Positions 1 to 12,465 of a stretch of DNA of 64,000 bases are shown here, piece by piece (positions within the stretch are counted from its first letter, which is position 1; every line of letters begins with the position of its first letter). Below the pieces are notes generated by a model. It searched no databases. It had not been told where the DNA came from and saw only the letters and a program-made list of their open reading frames with translations. The DNA is from Nemophila menziesii (Eukaryota > Streptophyta > Magnoliopsida > Boraginales > Hydrophyllaceae), in the NCBI GenBank assembly GCA_029959085.1, contig JARWIR010000010.1, positions 8,329,001 through 8,393,000 on the forward strand, given 5' to 3'. The position numbers were made by a program, and so were the translations under genes.

Positions 1-229
1 GTCATTGATTATCTTTCTTAATTTTCCTTCCATCACTCATATAAATGTAGTTTCTTTCATAATTATCGTGATATCTCATTATTTTTAATATTAATTCTAC
101 TAGTGGCCCAAATAAAAGTTTCATCCAGAATTTCCAATTTTTTAGTATAATTTTGGTTTTATTTGATTTTTCTTTCTCGTGTTCTATGTGTAATGTTGGG
201 ATACCGCACTTCATCATGCTGTAGCAGAT

Positions 230-560
230 ATTTCCTCCAAAGGTGGAACTTATAATTGTGTAATCTCTCTTATTTTACATTCTTAATATCTTGAATATTG
301 AGATTTTATTACTTATTGCTTTATATTGTACTATTAGTTGTCTTCTAATGTTCATATTTAATATTTCCCCCTTTAGCTTATTGTTGTTTTCACCACGACT
401 CTTCGACTACATTTAATTAAACCCCAACTTAACAAATAAAGTTTTTGTGTTCGATATTCTTTACTACTTGAACCGACATGTACACTTGCGGTTGGATACT
501 CCGTCGTGGGCTCGAGGGAACACCAAGTTTTTGGGTCTTTTAACATATTTCATTGCATAA
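230..560 (+). repeat. Gypsy-like LTR remnant, tentative
   Basis: The phrase ACACTTGCGGTT near 473-491, followed by a CCAAGTTTTTGGG run near 522, resembles the junction of LTR and primer-binding region in plant Ty3/gypsy (Athila/Tat-type) elements. No coding sequence accompanies it. The counterpart in copy B is at about 38,560-38,880. A similar phrase stands at about 32,620. This is pattern recognition only. Confidence 0.28.
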
Positions 561-599
561 TCGTTTCCCTCCACCTCCTCAGAAATTATGATTAATATG

Positions 600-2940
600 T
601 TATCAAGCTAACAATTAACACTTTTCTTAGAAAATGAAAAAAAATGAATTTCAAGAGGCAAGTAAATATATATGGACGTGATCGACTCTAAACTGTCATG
701 ATTAATGTAAGTAGGCTCTAAATCTATGAACATGTTCTGAGTATCGGTTATTCTTCATGGTATATACTCGAGAGTATTATAAAATAGGGTGATGACGTGA
801 ATAAGTTTTAGAAATCCGTTGGGCATTGAATAGGTATCTATATATTAGATATATTTACTCTTCTATGTAAGTCTACTATGTATATATGTATAATTAAGTT
901 ATCTTAAAGTATGTAGCATAATTTAAAGAGTATATTCCATTTTTAGGTCACATCTTTCAAAAATACCATTTTTAGGATATTTCACAAATCCAATGAGATA
1001 TTTTATATATTTTAAGGGTAATTTGGATATTTCAAATAAACTACATCTGTTAGCATATTTTCCTTTTTGTGAGTGTTTTTATGAGACGAATACTTGTTTG
1101 TTTAACATGCTAATTATTGCTAATTACATGATTACATATTTCCATATTTGCAACATATCATTTGTCATTACTTGACTCATCTCAAACATGATTATACTTG
1201 TTATATAGAAATTCACATGAGTTGATCACTCCCTATGTTATAACTTGTGATATGATTTGCTTTTGCTTAAGTGATCAACTAAGCACTTTCTTGTATGCTT
1301 CATTAGATCATATTATGTGTTAAGAGTTAAAACATCCAAGCATGTCTTACACGTGTATTCTTTTATCTTTATTATATGTGCACACATTTTCGAACATCAC
1401 ACTCCTAAATCTATGTGATTGTTTGGTTAAGTATAAGACACCTCTTGATATTTTTATTCATACACTCGACCCCTCTAAATGTGCATACTACATTGTTATT
1501 TGATTTAACATTTAAAAACACACCACATGCTTTATCTTACACATATATGAATTGAAAAACAATTTTACCACAACTCACTTTAGGATGATTCTTGGTGCAC
1601 AAGATGAACAACACTATGTATCTCATTTGTCATGAGTTAATCTCTTATGTGTTAGGAAGTTTTAATCACTTGAATGAATACCATGATCCTTATTAGTCCA
1701 GACACATGCTTCTTGATAAGTCCTTGTGTGTATTACCTTGTTAATATTGAGTTATACTAACCTTCATTATAGCATTTCAAATTATATAACTCTCACGAAG
1801 GACAAAAAGGTAAATAGGATTTGGTTCAACCATCTTCTAAATTGGCAACCAGAAACGACATATACCGATTTAAAACGGACTACCCTTTTTACCTTAAAAT
1901 TGGTATAACATTTTCTTTTCAAACCAAATGAAGTTAGTAACAACCAAAAAATTTGTAACATCTTACCCGACATCACTACCCAAAACGGATACCCGTTTTT
2001 AGGAAAAAAATGGTATAATATTTTCCATTTAAACGATGTCATTTTAATGTTTTCTATCTCTCTAACCGTTGAACAAAGGAATCCACGTGGAATATAGGCG
2101 TTAGGGTAAAAAAACCCGATTTATCCCAAGTTGTATAACTTTTTTTTGGGTAATATGAGGTCCTTCTTAACAGAGTTGTTGGCATCTTCTTGTATGTTCT
2201 GAATTAGCTCTCAAGGTCAACTACAAACTTTCTCATAACTCCATTTTGAACAAATTTCATGTAGTAACATTTTCCATTCAAGTAATGGATCATAGGGTAA
2301 AGTTATGAGGAGACACATTTACTTGTGCTCATTGAAACATGATATATCTTGCACCTCTTTGGCCATAACAATGTATATGTTGCTAATTTACTCTTGAGTT
2401 AAACTTCAAAATTTCTCAAAATCACATTTCCAACAACTGTAATGAAGAAACATTTTACATACTTGCAAGGGATCATTTAGTAAGTATAGAAATACAATAG
2501 AAATCGACAACCTTGTACCTGATGGCCTATCCAAAATGTGTACTCATTTTTGGGAAAACGTTACTTCGTTTTTAGCTCAATATGCAAAAAATATAGTCGT
2601 TTATGACTGTTGGGAGCCATATAATATATATATATATATATATTTGAGCTTCTTCATCATACAATTGTATCCCCTTCTTTTACAACTTTTATATCATATA
2701 GGGTGTCATTCCATAAGATTTCCTCAATCCATTATATCCATATCAAATCCTAGAGCGAGATTAAATATCAATGTTTCAACCTCAAATACACTTAAAGAGG
2801 AGTCCATCTCAAGCTATCACTTAATATTCAAATCATCAAAACAGTACACTAATATATTAGAAATTGTGGATCCTTGGTTAAGCCTAGGTTTAGATATCAT
2901 AATGAGTTATGAAAATGAGAATCTATCCAATATGACTTAA
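600..2940. other. AT-rich sequence without recognisable gene
   Basis: Short open frames here (for example 2,536-2,940) have no motif I recognise and are not kept open in the copy B counterparts (40,836-41,142 is frameshifted and cut). There is a short TA microsatellite near 2,627-2,643. I see no exon structure. The copy B counterpart is 38,900-41,590. Confidence 0.6.
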
Positions 2941-4430
2941 CCTGAACAGTTCTTAATCAAATGATCATCGAGTTTGGACCTTGATGATCTGAATAGATTA
3001 TTATGTAGCTAACAAGTATTTATTGGATAAATATCGGTAGTTCTCGTTTACCTAGTTAGGTGCATAGATAATACACATGGAGATGAAACTATCAAACCGA
3101 CTAAATCTAGAGATTTCTAATGGTTAATTACCTTGAACTGGCAAGAAGGGTTATTTATAAAGAATTTATGCTTGTATTCCTTTGACCTGAGATCGTCATA
3201 ATAGTTGTATATGTGTTTGTTGTGTTTTGATACTGGACTAATAGTGTGTCATAATGCTAGTTGAAAGGATATTGTACATACCTAAGTATATATGCTCCTA
3301 GGGATGAGTCAAGATGGAATCTATCAACTCTAGGTAAAGAGTTTGAGCTCTACGATGTCATAAGATTATACAGATTGTATCAAATTCTTGGCCAATGTGA
3401 TAAAATGAATGAAGAAAGGAGTTTCTTAGGTCATTAGTCAATCGTTGATAATCGAAGTGTAACGTAGTTGATTTTTTATATGAGATTCGACAGCTGTACC
3501 ATATCCTAGGATAATCCATAGCTGTAAAGATAGAAGGAATACGTGTATGATCCTTTACCGGATTCTTTATACATAGTTACTTCACGTTATCCGGTCGTTG
3601 GGGAGTGTTGTTAGACGCCAACCTCGATTAGTAATTAATTAAGTTAACTACTATCGGTTTAACGATGAACCCACGTAGTCGCACACTAACGAGTGCATTG
3701 ATCTTCCTACATGTCGTTAATTAAAATTTTATTATTAGATAATAAATATTAATTAATTATATACTTGGAATATTGGTATATTAATTCCAAGCACTAATTA
3801 ATATTCTAATATAAATCCGAACTAAGACAAAAGAGAAAACGGAAAAAATTGACAAGTTTGTGGATCAAACCACGTACCTCAAGTAATGTGAAGCGTGTCA
3901 CTTACCACTAAGCTAGTCATGTTATTTGTTTAATGTAAAAGGTTCAAGTTTACTATACAGGAGGTGGGGGTTAGTGGACCAGATTATTAAGATAATCAAT
4001 TTCCATTATACGTTCTGGACTTTTCACCTCTTGCCTTTTTATCTACTCTTCTAGAGTTATAATAAGTATTATGAGGATTCATTATACATATATAACATCT
4101 ATCAGGCTTTTCTTTGGAAAACACAAAAACACAGAAAACAAAATTCTCTTAGTAAGTCAGAATTTGATTCTGAAAGAAAAAATATAACTCGGTGTGCAAA
4201 GCGTGGAGGCTTCAAGTTTTTTGAAGCTGGATTAGTCAATTCTCATACAAAGGCTTAAGGTATGTAATCAAAATTATGTCTTTTAAATTCTTAAATTGCA
4301 ACTAGATTGTCTTTTTAGGATTTGTATTTCTAATTTACCGTTGTATCATATTTAGCTATAACTATAATTGCAGTCCTTCAATTGTGACTTAACCGATAAA
4401 AATTTCAGGAGATTTTAGGTTGTGTTATAG
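2940..4430 (+). mobile_element. Copia-type retrotransposon relic: 3' untranslated region and LTR
   Basis: The stretch to about 3,600 reads like the non-coding tail of a plant copia element and ends in a purine-rich TTGGGGAG at about 3,597-3,605. It is followed by TGTTGTTAGACGCCAACCTC, which I take as the start of an LTR at 3,606. The gag-pol region is absent. The right LTR border is not resolved; a conserved stretch on GCGTGGAGGCTTCAAG at 4,200-4,260 probably belongs to it. The equivalent in copy B is 41,590-43,020 with the LTR start near 42,199. Copy B has a run of 12 G at 42,558-42,569 where copy A has GAGGTGGGGG. Confidence 0.5.
3848..3922 (-). repeat. tRNA-like sequence with pol III A and B boxes (SINE head or tRNA relic)
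   Basis: On the minus strand there is TAGCTTAGTGG, a good fit to the internal A box TRGCNNAGYNGG, and about 35 bases further GGTTTGATCC, close to the B box GGTTCGANTCC. The spacing is normal for a tRNA. I could not fold a convincing acceptor stem, so I do not call a functional tRNA. A tRNA-derived SINE head is the best guess. Copy B has the same sequence at about 42,440-42,515, where the A box is altered to TAGCCCAGCGG. Confidence 0.42.
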
Positions 4431-4452
4431 CATAGAAAAAACTCAGTGTTAA

Positions 4453-4860
4453 TGTTTATATCTCACCTTTAAGAGATAGGAAATATTAGTGGAATATAAG
4501 TTTGAAAATCCTGTTTGATGAACCTAGGTAGTGGACGTTGGAAAACCAAACCACTATAAATACTCATGTATCTTCTAATCCTTATCTTATATTTTATGCT
4601 TACATTGTATTTACTTACTTGCTTATCTATTAAACCTTACTTATATGTTACTCCCTTAGTGTTTGTTATAATGCACTAGAGAACTGTAATATAACTTAGT
4701 TCTTAATTGTTTGGCCTTATAATTTTAACTTACCTAAACTAACTTAGTTATTAGTCAGGCTAGAACTTTATCTCCTTAGATGTATTAATACTTGACCCTA
4801 TAAATCTAATTAAGCTATTCTAACTTAGTGTGCATATAGGTTCAATTATTACTTCTCTTA
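4453..4860. repeat. Dispersed repeat, copy 1 of 4
   Basis: This stretch, beginning TTTATATCTCACCTTTAAGAG and containing CCTAGGTAGTGGA and AACCACTATAAATACTCA, recurs at about 20,132-20,480, 26,745-27,150 and 43,051-43,465 in the same orientation. It contains no recognisable coding sequence. It shows that the blocks at 18.7 and 25.2 kb share ancestry with part of the large duplication. The TATAAATA inside it could be an old promoter element. Confidence 0.75.
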
Positions 4861-5039
4861 ATTGTATAATTTTGTTTTTCTATATACAATGGAGGTCCTA
4901 GAACCATGGAAAAGAGACATATTACATACTTAATAAAACCACAAAGTCTGACGTAAAAATTCTCCTAGGATTTTTCCATTAGATCCATCTCTCATGGCAA
5001 CACTACATATCACATCGGAGGATCCATGAGTAAGGAATA

Positions 5040-6520
5040 CCATTTGACTATCTTGAACTCAATTTTGCTAACCAATCTGCACACTCATTAGCTTCTCTAT
5101 AAGTTACATTAATTACGATAGAAGCATTTCTCTCTAAAATATTATGAATACCATCTAACAAAAACACAGTTGGCCTCTTGTTCTCTCCACATGTTCTAAC
5201 ACGTGTAAGGCCTCTTACGAATCCACTTCCACCCAAATCTCCTTCATTTCTAATTCCTCATACATACAAAGGCCCTCTTATAGATCTCAAAGCTCTAAAA
5301 CCACCCACTGGCGCAGTATACCTAATATCGATAGTGAAACCTCTCACCCAATTACCATCGTTATCACAAAACACATCCCCCACACCTCTTTTACCTCTAT
5401 ACTTGATGCAACTCCTATCCGTATTAAATTTGTAGCCACTGTTAAACTTGCTCCAACCAATCAATTTAACACGACTTTTATTCATTAAATATTTTCCTGG
5501 ATGGCCTCACCATGCTCCAAGGTATTCCGAAGCTTAAAACTTTTCATTTTTGATGATCATGTATCTCTACAGAACATACTATTATTTAATATTGCATAGT
5601 TTCTTTCACTCAAAATCACGCCAATCAAAGCTCCAAACAAACAAACCAACTAAGCCCTGCAAATAGCCCTTTCATCCTCAAGTTTCTATTTCACCAATGA
5701 GGCCCCTCCATCACTTCCCACCTGGCGGTTTGTATCTGCTGCTGCTGATCGTGTTATTCAGGCGGCGCCACCTGCTCATTATTCTTGCAACCTGAGAATC
5801 GCTCCTGTCCTCAGTCGAAATATAGTTGGTGTTGTTGCATGGGGACAGCTGACGAAGTCCCTTTCCTGTTGCATGATTGTTGCAAACTAAATCGCCCAAC
5901 CATTCTTATTGAAATTGATGTTACATTTCCTTTTGGAATTCACACTAGAGCTGATTCCTCTTGCCTCACTTCATCAAGTCTTCACTGTCATTTTGACCTT
6001 AACTGACCTACTTTCTCGAAGAAAGGCCTATAGCTGTGCTGTCCCACTACGTTTTGATCCATTATTAATAACAATCTTAGAACCCCATTTGAGTCTTCTT
6101 GACTACTCTCGTTCATCATACCCCTCTGAATTTCCATTCTGATCATGGTCCACACATTATTTACCCTATCAAGTCTCTAAATAAATGTAAATTCGTTTCT
6201 TCGGCAATTCCGCACCACAGTCACAAACCCGAGACATTAATCCCTTGTTTTACTAAATTTAGACCGTAGCTAGTATACCTTGGGCCGACCTCCACAACAA
6301 TACTCTAATCTTTTTGGGATAATTTGTTTTCCAAATTCTTTCCCACTCAACCTCCCCTTCTTTCTCATCCACCGACAGTTCCACTACCACCACCTTTACT
6401 GGATACATGTCATGCGTCTCATGAGACCAAGATAACACATCATTCTGTCCTGGTGCCGTCAAAGCTCTCATACTCTCAATTTGCAAGTGTTTCGGAAAAA
6501 ATAATATATACAGTCCCACG
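5040..6520 (-). pseudogene. LINE (L1 clade) relic: zinc-binding and RNase H region
   Basis: Read on the minus strand, 6,519-6,259 encodes the region after the reverse transcriptase that carries the zf-RVT domain, with WERIWKTNYPKKIRVLLWRS followed by GILAT. Then 5,485-5,258 encodes an RNase H-like start with GYKFNTDRSC (typical plant L1 RNase H is K.NTDGS) and DNDGNWVRGF, and 5,236-5,048 encodes its end with REANECADWLAKL. Frames are broken by stops and frameshifts, and endonuclease and most of the reverse transcriptase are missing. The element would have supplied reverse transcription in cis. It is dead here. The same relic is in copy B at 43,640-45,100 with different lesions. Confidence 0.75.
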
Positions 6521-6982
6521 ATCCATCATCATTCACGTAATCACATACTTTATCAAATCAAATATCCCACCCGACCAATCCTAAAGCGCACTTGATTAAA
6601 AACTAGACCTTAATATCAGTATCCTCCCAAATTAGCTTGACTCCATAATTCTTTTCCCATCTTCCCTTGAGCTTTAAATTTCTTACGTACATAATTATGG
6701 TATGTTTTTGAATTTATACCATATAAAAACCTGTTTTTTTTCCTATAACAACTATTAATAGAGTGTGACTGAGTTACTCGAGCTGACTCCATCTTTTCCG
6801 TTGCCTTAACATGTGATTTTCATGTCAATTTTCTTTGAAGCTTCAAGAAATAATAGTAGGTGGCCATGGATCCACATACCCAGCTTGACTCTGAACTTAT
6901 TTTCTGATTGCGGTCCATGGCTTGATGATATAGTATATTATATTCATAGTAAACCTCCCCATATTTCACGTATTTAAAATTC

Positions 6983-7161
6983 GAGTAATTATATATACCA
7001 CCCAAAATCACACCACCCAATTACCATCCACGACATGGCGTGAATTGGTTGCTAACAAATCGTTAATCAAATCAATAAAATAAATAAGTTAACGATTTGT
7101 AACCAACCAATTCACGCCACGTCTTGGGTGGTATGATTGTTGGTGGTATATATCATTACTC
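6983..7161. mobile_element. Mutator-type MITE of 179 bp with 9-bp target duplication
   Basis: The element is almost a perfect fold-back: GAGTAATTATATATACCACC at the left end pairs with GGTGGTATATATCATTACTC at the right end. The arms continue through GGCGTGAATTGGTTG / CAACCAATTCACGCC to TCGTTAA / TTAACGA, leaving a small loop at about 7,060-7,085. It is flanked on both sides by TTAAAATTC (6,974-6,982 and 7,162-7,170). A 9-bp duplication is typical of Mutator-superfamily insertion. It has no coding capacity. The flanking DNA is deleted from copy B, so no clean empty site is available there. Confidence 0.88.
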
Positions 7162-7869
7162 TTAAAATTCCCTATAAGTTTATTCAATTTCTCTATTTAG
7201 TGAGTAATTTTACTAATTGGTTTTTGGTGTTCCACTCCACTCTTGCTGTACGGAAACTAAATTGTTTAAAGATTGATATCAGTGGAAGCCATATTTGTAC
7301 CTATTCTTTAGTTGATTGGTTATCTTCCTTATTTTGGTTTCCTTTATCATGGTTGGATGCATTCCTTGAATTTGCACCCAAAAAGTTGATAGTTTTCTCT
7401 ACTACTCTATTAACTTTTCTCCCGGGTTCAATCTTGAAGCATCAAGTGGTTATAAACAACATTCGATGAGCGTCTGAGCCATGGCCAAAGTTACATCAAT
7501 ATATGGTTAAAAATGTCAAAAAGATGTTAGGAACTGGAACTGGAACTTTAGGACATTTTGCTATCTAGGTCATTAGTATAATATCAACTATTTGCTTTCT
7601 TTCACGTCTTTTGGGGAAACTTAGTGCACATATTAATGTGGTATTTAGCTTTATGCCCAATTGATCAACAAGATTGAAGCGTTTGACTATTTGTTTGAGT
7701 TCTTACAAAGTTTCTTGACACGCTAAACTAGCGATACTAATCCTTGTTTGATTTTTTTTCCCAAACTTTCCTTGATAATAAAATGCTTACAAAGTTCATA
7801 GCCAATACCCGAGAGTATAGACTCTTCATTAATTTAAAACTGTTAGACTACGTTGAATCGTGTTTAAAC

Positions 7870-8360
7870 CCGTGCTAAAAATATTGCCCTCTAGCTTATA
7901 TTTAGCTACCTAGTTGGCTAATCCATTACAATCCCTATTACACCATTTGAACAATGGATTACAAAATTTGGAGATTATATAAATACTACTAATAATATTA
8001 GAAACAGTAGGATTAGAAAATTGCAAACAATTCTCCAGGGCATTAATGACTAGAAGACTATCACTCTCTATGATAACTCTACACGACGCATCTTGAGCTA
8101 GTAGACAAGCTTTTGAGACTCCTAGTACTTCAGTTTCAAGAGGAGAGTCTGCTAAGATATCCCACGCACTGTAATTTCTAATATTTCCAATAGAGTCTCT
8201 GGTAATACAAGAAATAGCAGCTTTATTAACTTTATACGCAGCATCACAATTGATTTTTAGCATGTTATTGGGTGGTGGTTCCCATTTTTTCCCTTTCTTA
8301 ACCACGATATCATCCATGTTTTCATTTGGTGGATCATTCTTTATTATAATATCACGCATT
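7870..8360 (-). pseudogene. LINE relic: RNase H-like domain
   Basis: The minus strand encodes an RNase H-like (RVT_3) domain of a plant L1 element: KINCDAAYK with the first catalytic Asp, a middle Glu in SPLETEVLGVSKA, IESDSLLVINAL with the next Asp, and CNRDCNGLAN near the last motif. A TGG-to-TAG change then ends the frame at about 7,912, where copy B still reads NWVAKYKLEG. The C-terminal tail (ending SGIG) resembles that of the LINE at 15,805-17,760, so both belong to one clade. No reverse transcriptase is left. Confidence 0.8.
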
Positions 8361-8399
8361 TTGTTATCATTCTTACCCTCCAGTTTATTATTAATATAC

Positions 8400-10300
8400 T
8401 TAAGGTAGTTTATTACCCTTCAGTTTGATCAACCAAGGAGATTCAGGGTCCATTTGAGATTGATACTTTAGAGGTAAAATTGTTTTTCAATGAAAATTAA
8501 AATATTTTAAAAAACTTTAAATTTTTTTCCTAAAAATTATTTGAAAGGTCTAGAATATTTTTAAGGATCTATAATCACTTTAAGTAGATTTTTAAAAAAC
8601 AATCTCAAACAAATAAGTTTTTATGCTAATTCTATATCCAAAAGAAACTCTTGCTCGTCCTTTTTGAATTTTTTATATGGTGTTAGGAGTTTTTGTTGGT
8701 GATCAAGTATAGAAAATAACAAATTTTGCAATCTCTTTCATAACAAAAAAGTATAGTTTACCTTTGTTAATCATTGCTTATAATACAACTAATGGTTTAA
8801 CTTTCAGTATCTCACCAATCTTACCACGTCTTTCCCCAATATCAACAACATTACTTGCAAATGCAGAGAAACGTTGCATAAATGATAAATGTATGACCGA
8901 GACTGATTTGTTGGAAAAACTTATCATTGTTCAACTTAATAAGATGAAAAGGAGTTTCCTACCGTGATCCTTATCTCAAAAAGCTCCATCCACTTCATCA
9001 GTAGCAAGAGTAGGGGTTTCCCATGTTTGTGGAAACAACCCATAACTCCAATTAAGTAATAATTCATATAGATATTTCATTAAGTCATATAGATACAAAA
9101 AACACATAGCGAAAAATATCTATTGTGTAGTATCAAAGTTTAACTTTCATTGAATCTTGTTCGATGTGAGTGTAAATCCTATAAGCAACAACCTTTATTT
9201 TTGCGCATGATTATTTAGGAATTTCTACGATAAAATTAAAAACCCAATCTTCTCATTGTAGAGGTATGTCATGCCGTGGTGATATCTAGATAACCCTTCG
9301 CTAACCATGATGCATCCATGAGACCACATAATAACAACAAGGGCACTTGACACATAATATAGTAAATATACCAGATTCATAATTATATTTATTGGCCACC
9401 TATCCAACATGTTAAGTGTCAAATTATGTCTATGTGAACCTATACCCTTCCCATATGTATCTCGCATTTCCAATTTGATGGCTTATGATAGTGAGAATCT
9501 TTTGAAGTTCAAAAACGTATGTTTACTTCTGTAATCTCTAATACAATTTTGAAATCAATTACAATACTTGCACCAACACATAAACATAAGCTAATGATGG
9601 TCTTGGAGGTTTTAACTTGTGTAACGCTTCTTTACTTCAACTCTTAGAACCAGATGGAAAGTTTCAAACTCTTACTCCAAATGTACTCTCGCAATACACA
9701 AAACATCGTAAATCTCATCAGAACACACGAAAGGTACATTTTCAATAAATCCTGAAGAAATTCACATCTGCATCGAAAAAAGAAGAAGAAGATATCCACA
9801 TAATACTGCCGATTTTAAGTATAAACACATGCACATAATCCAAATGAGGGTCTTGGAAGAGTTAACTTGTTGGTCAGACCTTCACTTCAACTCTTTTTTT
9901 TGTCAATCTTCACTTCAACTCGAGAATTGATGGAAAGGTCTAAACTAAATACACCATATCTACTCTTACAAAGAATCATAACACTTATCAGCATATAAGA
10001 AGTTAAACATGGAGCAAAATTTGAGAAATCTATATATTTGAACAATATTCAAGAAATTAACCATCTTTAACAAATTAGAGCAGAAGTTAGAAAGTGTTTG
10101 GTTGACTATATTAACACAGTTTATTAGTTAGTATTGTGTATTTAGTAAGGTTGAAATACATCATTATGTGAAATAGGAAAATATACCTCCAGATTTTCAC
10201 AAGTATTTAATATACCCTCACATTATACAATTGACATCAGATATGATTCACTCAACGAATGTGCACTCGTTTAGGATCTGCCAAACCAAGGTTCACAAAC
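8400..10300. other. No recognisable gene; one short frame open in both copies
   Basis: The only item of note is a plus-strand frame at 8,764-8,967 (67 codons) that is also open in copy B at 46,988-47,230 (80 codons), with several amino-acid differences. It contains ILPRLSPISTTLLANA. I do not recognise it and see no start context or splice sites that argue for expression. A minus-strand frame at 9,225-9,473 is broken in copy B. Around 9,590-10,060 two related stretches (GGTCTTGGAG..TTAACTTG and CTTCAACTC..GATGGAAAG) repeat about 270 bases apart. Confidence 0.5.
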
Positions 10301-10304
10301 ACCC

Positions 10305-12465
10305 ACCAATAACTTTCTCGAAATGACTATCACCACATATAGAAATGCAAGAATAATATTTGTGAGGCTTGATTACTATTGTGTTTGGACTTATCAATAT
10401 ATAGAGCTGCAAGAAGGAGTTTTTAACAAGATTAGTTTTAAATAGCATTTAAGTTTCGACGGTTGATGAAAATGTTTCAGAGAATGAATGAGATACATTT
10501 ATTAAATCACGATTTTATATGGCTATTTCAATTTTTTAAGACCTGCTCTCATATGTGGTTAAGCTTGTAGATAAAGAGACCAAACATTCTTATATTCTTT
10601 TTTTACAATAAACTTATGTCTTTAAATTACAAATTTTGTTTGACCAAATGATCCTACAATAAAGCTTTCGAGAAAAAGGTATGCTGAATCTGTTTCAAGT
10701 GATGATTCTCTAGAAGGTTTTGAGGAGATATGTGAAGAAGAAGATGATGATAAGCAGGTGGTTCCTGCTGATGAAAGTCAATTTGTTTGCGTTTTGTATG
10801 GTGAATGTTTGAAGATTTTTATAGTCAAGAGAGTAATGAATGGATGTTTAAAGGGGCTGTTTACTTGAGTGATTGTACATAAATCGTGTTTCTCATGGTC
10901 CAATTGTTCATTCAAAGTTTCTTACTTTTCCTTTCTGACCTCATGCACCATCTTCTGCTACACTTTAAATACTTCTTCACCGAAGATATTCAACTGCCCA
11001 AAGAGGAACAATTGGAGGTTGTGTTGCATGGACCCACTGTGAAGAAAAGATTCCATTCCTTTATGGTTGTAACACAGCCTACATGAATAAACAAAATCTC
11101 AAAGTTCGCTCAAGTACAAAAGAAATGAAAACATTATGGCTTGTTAGATTCACTGTTAAACATCTTTGATCAAATTAACTCCATCTTTGAAGTCTATGTA
11201 AAACTACAAATCTTTTGTGCAAGAACATTTTTCATGTTTACCGATAAGGACTACCACTACAATTAACACAATTTTACTATAAATTTAGCGCTCTTGAACA
11301 AACAGTTTTTTTAAATATCAGCTAAAAAAAATATATTTAGAACAATGGGGTGTGATAGAGAAGTGTTATTAGTTTCCCCGTGTACAACAGATCCAGTACA
11401 CCAAACAAGTGAAATAATTTTTGTATGGAATACTGTTCTTATATATTTAAGGTTAGAGAATAAGAAGTCAGAAAAGAATTGATATTTTTTCAATTAAAAA
11501 CTGCTTATCATAAAATGATAAAAAAAAATACAATAATTGATTTATTGTAACTCAAAAAATATAAAGTTGATTTTTCTTTTTTATATTTAATCACGCTAGT
11601 TGCTGGATATGTTACTATGACTCGCTATTAGAGAACACATGAATTAACATGGAAACTGTGTGGCTTCGGAATCTGGATTAAGATCTATATAAAATTTAAT
11701 TTCAGAACTTTTATTATATACTAAACTTTTTTTTAATTAGAAATTTGATTAACCTATTATTACTAAGTTATAGCGTCATATATAAATTAACCCTAAAAAA
11801 AGAAATCAAAACATGTTCTAGATGTGTTGTAGTCAGAATTTTATTAGATCCCAAATTCACAAATAAGAAACCTTTATCGTTATTACTATTAAATAATATT
11901 TGCAGACATTACAAAAATAAAACTACATAATAAATATGATTATAGTTTTGAAAGTAATAAAAATAAATAATAAAACAAATTACCATTTACTGCTCAGAAA
12001 TCCTTAGCCAGTAGGAATTCATGTTAATCGTAAAAAAAAAATATTAAGATAGATTATTGACAATGACCAAAGAAAAAAGAACTATGAATAACAAAAAAAC
12101 ATAAGAAATAAATCAAACTTATCTAATTTTATTTTATTGAAATAGAATGACCATCGAAATCTTAGATATGATAAAAATGTAAGTAGAGGTGTAATAGAGA
12201 GACAATTGGACGGAGGATAAGAGGTATAGATGGAAAGACCGGCAAAGGTCGAAATATAATGTAGAAGGATGAAGATAAAGGAATAAGCCGGAGTCCAAAT
12301 GAGAAAACATAATATAAAGTTTTGAAAGTATGATATTTAAAATAGGGCTTGACAATAGGGGTTTATTATTAACATTAGCCCATTGGATAGGTGAAACATA
12401 TTTAATACCCTACCATTTGTAAAAAGCCCGGCTGGATTTTTTTGGTCGTTTAATCTTTAGGTCCG
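10305..12465. repeat. Three-copy unit, copy in A
   Basis: From TTTCTCGAAATGACTATCACC to the TTTTTTTGGTCGTTTAATC stretch this unit also exists at 22,585-25,200 and in copy B (48,560-49,882 plus 58,737-59,920). The copy here lacks about 330 bp at 11,515 relative to both others. Apart from the PCF11-like fragment, no coding sequence is recognisable; the frames at 10,886-11,086 and 11,745-11,930 carry no known motif. Confidence 0.8.
10664..10925 (+). pseudogene. Captured fragment of a PCF11-like (PCFS4-type) gene, copy A
   Basis: The reading starts LSRKRYAESVSSDDS, passes an acidic run, then VPADESQFVCVL and, one frame over, [19 protein letters not shown] and GPIVHSKF. This matches my memory of the C-terminal zinc-finger region of plant PCF11-like proteins (VPADEDQ, C..CGE.FEDFY, EEWM.KGAVY, GPIVHA.C), a subunit of pre-mRNA cleavage factor II. 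Only this stretch of the gene is present. The second zinc cysteine is Tyr (CVLYGE) and one base is missing after GGTGAA at about 10,805, so it is non-functional. It lies upstream of a MULE transposase relic on the same strand, which suggests capture by a transposon. Confidence 0.72.

Noticed and set aside
3848..3922. Functional tRNA gene
   Set aside because: A and B boxes are present but no full cloverleaf with an acceptor stem could be formed.
5711..6142. Short frames on both strands between the zf-RVT and RNase H parts of the LINE relic as separate genes
   Set aside because: They lie within the antisense LINE relic, are not kept in frame in copy B, and carry no motif of their own.
10886..11086. 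Plus-strand 66-codon frame after the PCF11-like fragment, also at 49,143
   Set aside because: It overlaps the fragment's GPIVHSKF reading in another frame and has no motif; similarity between copies follows from the duplication.
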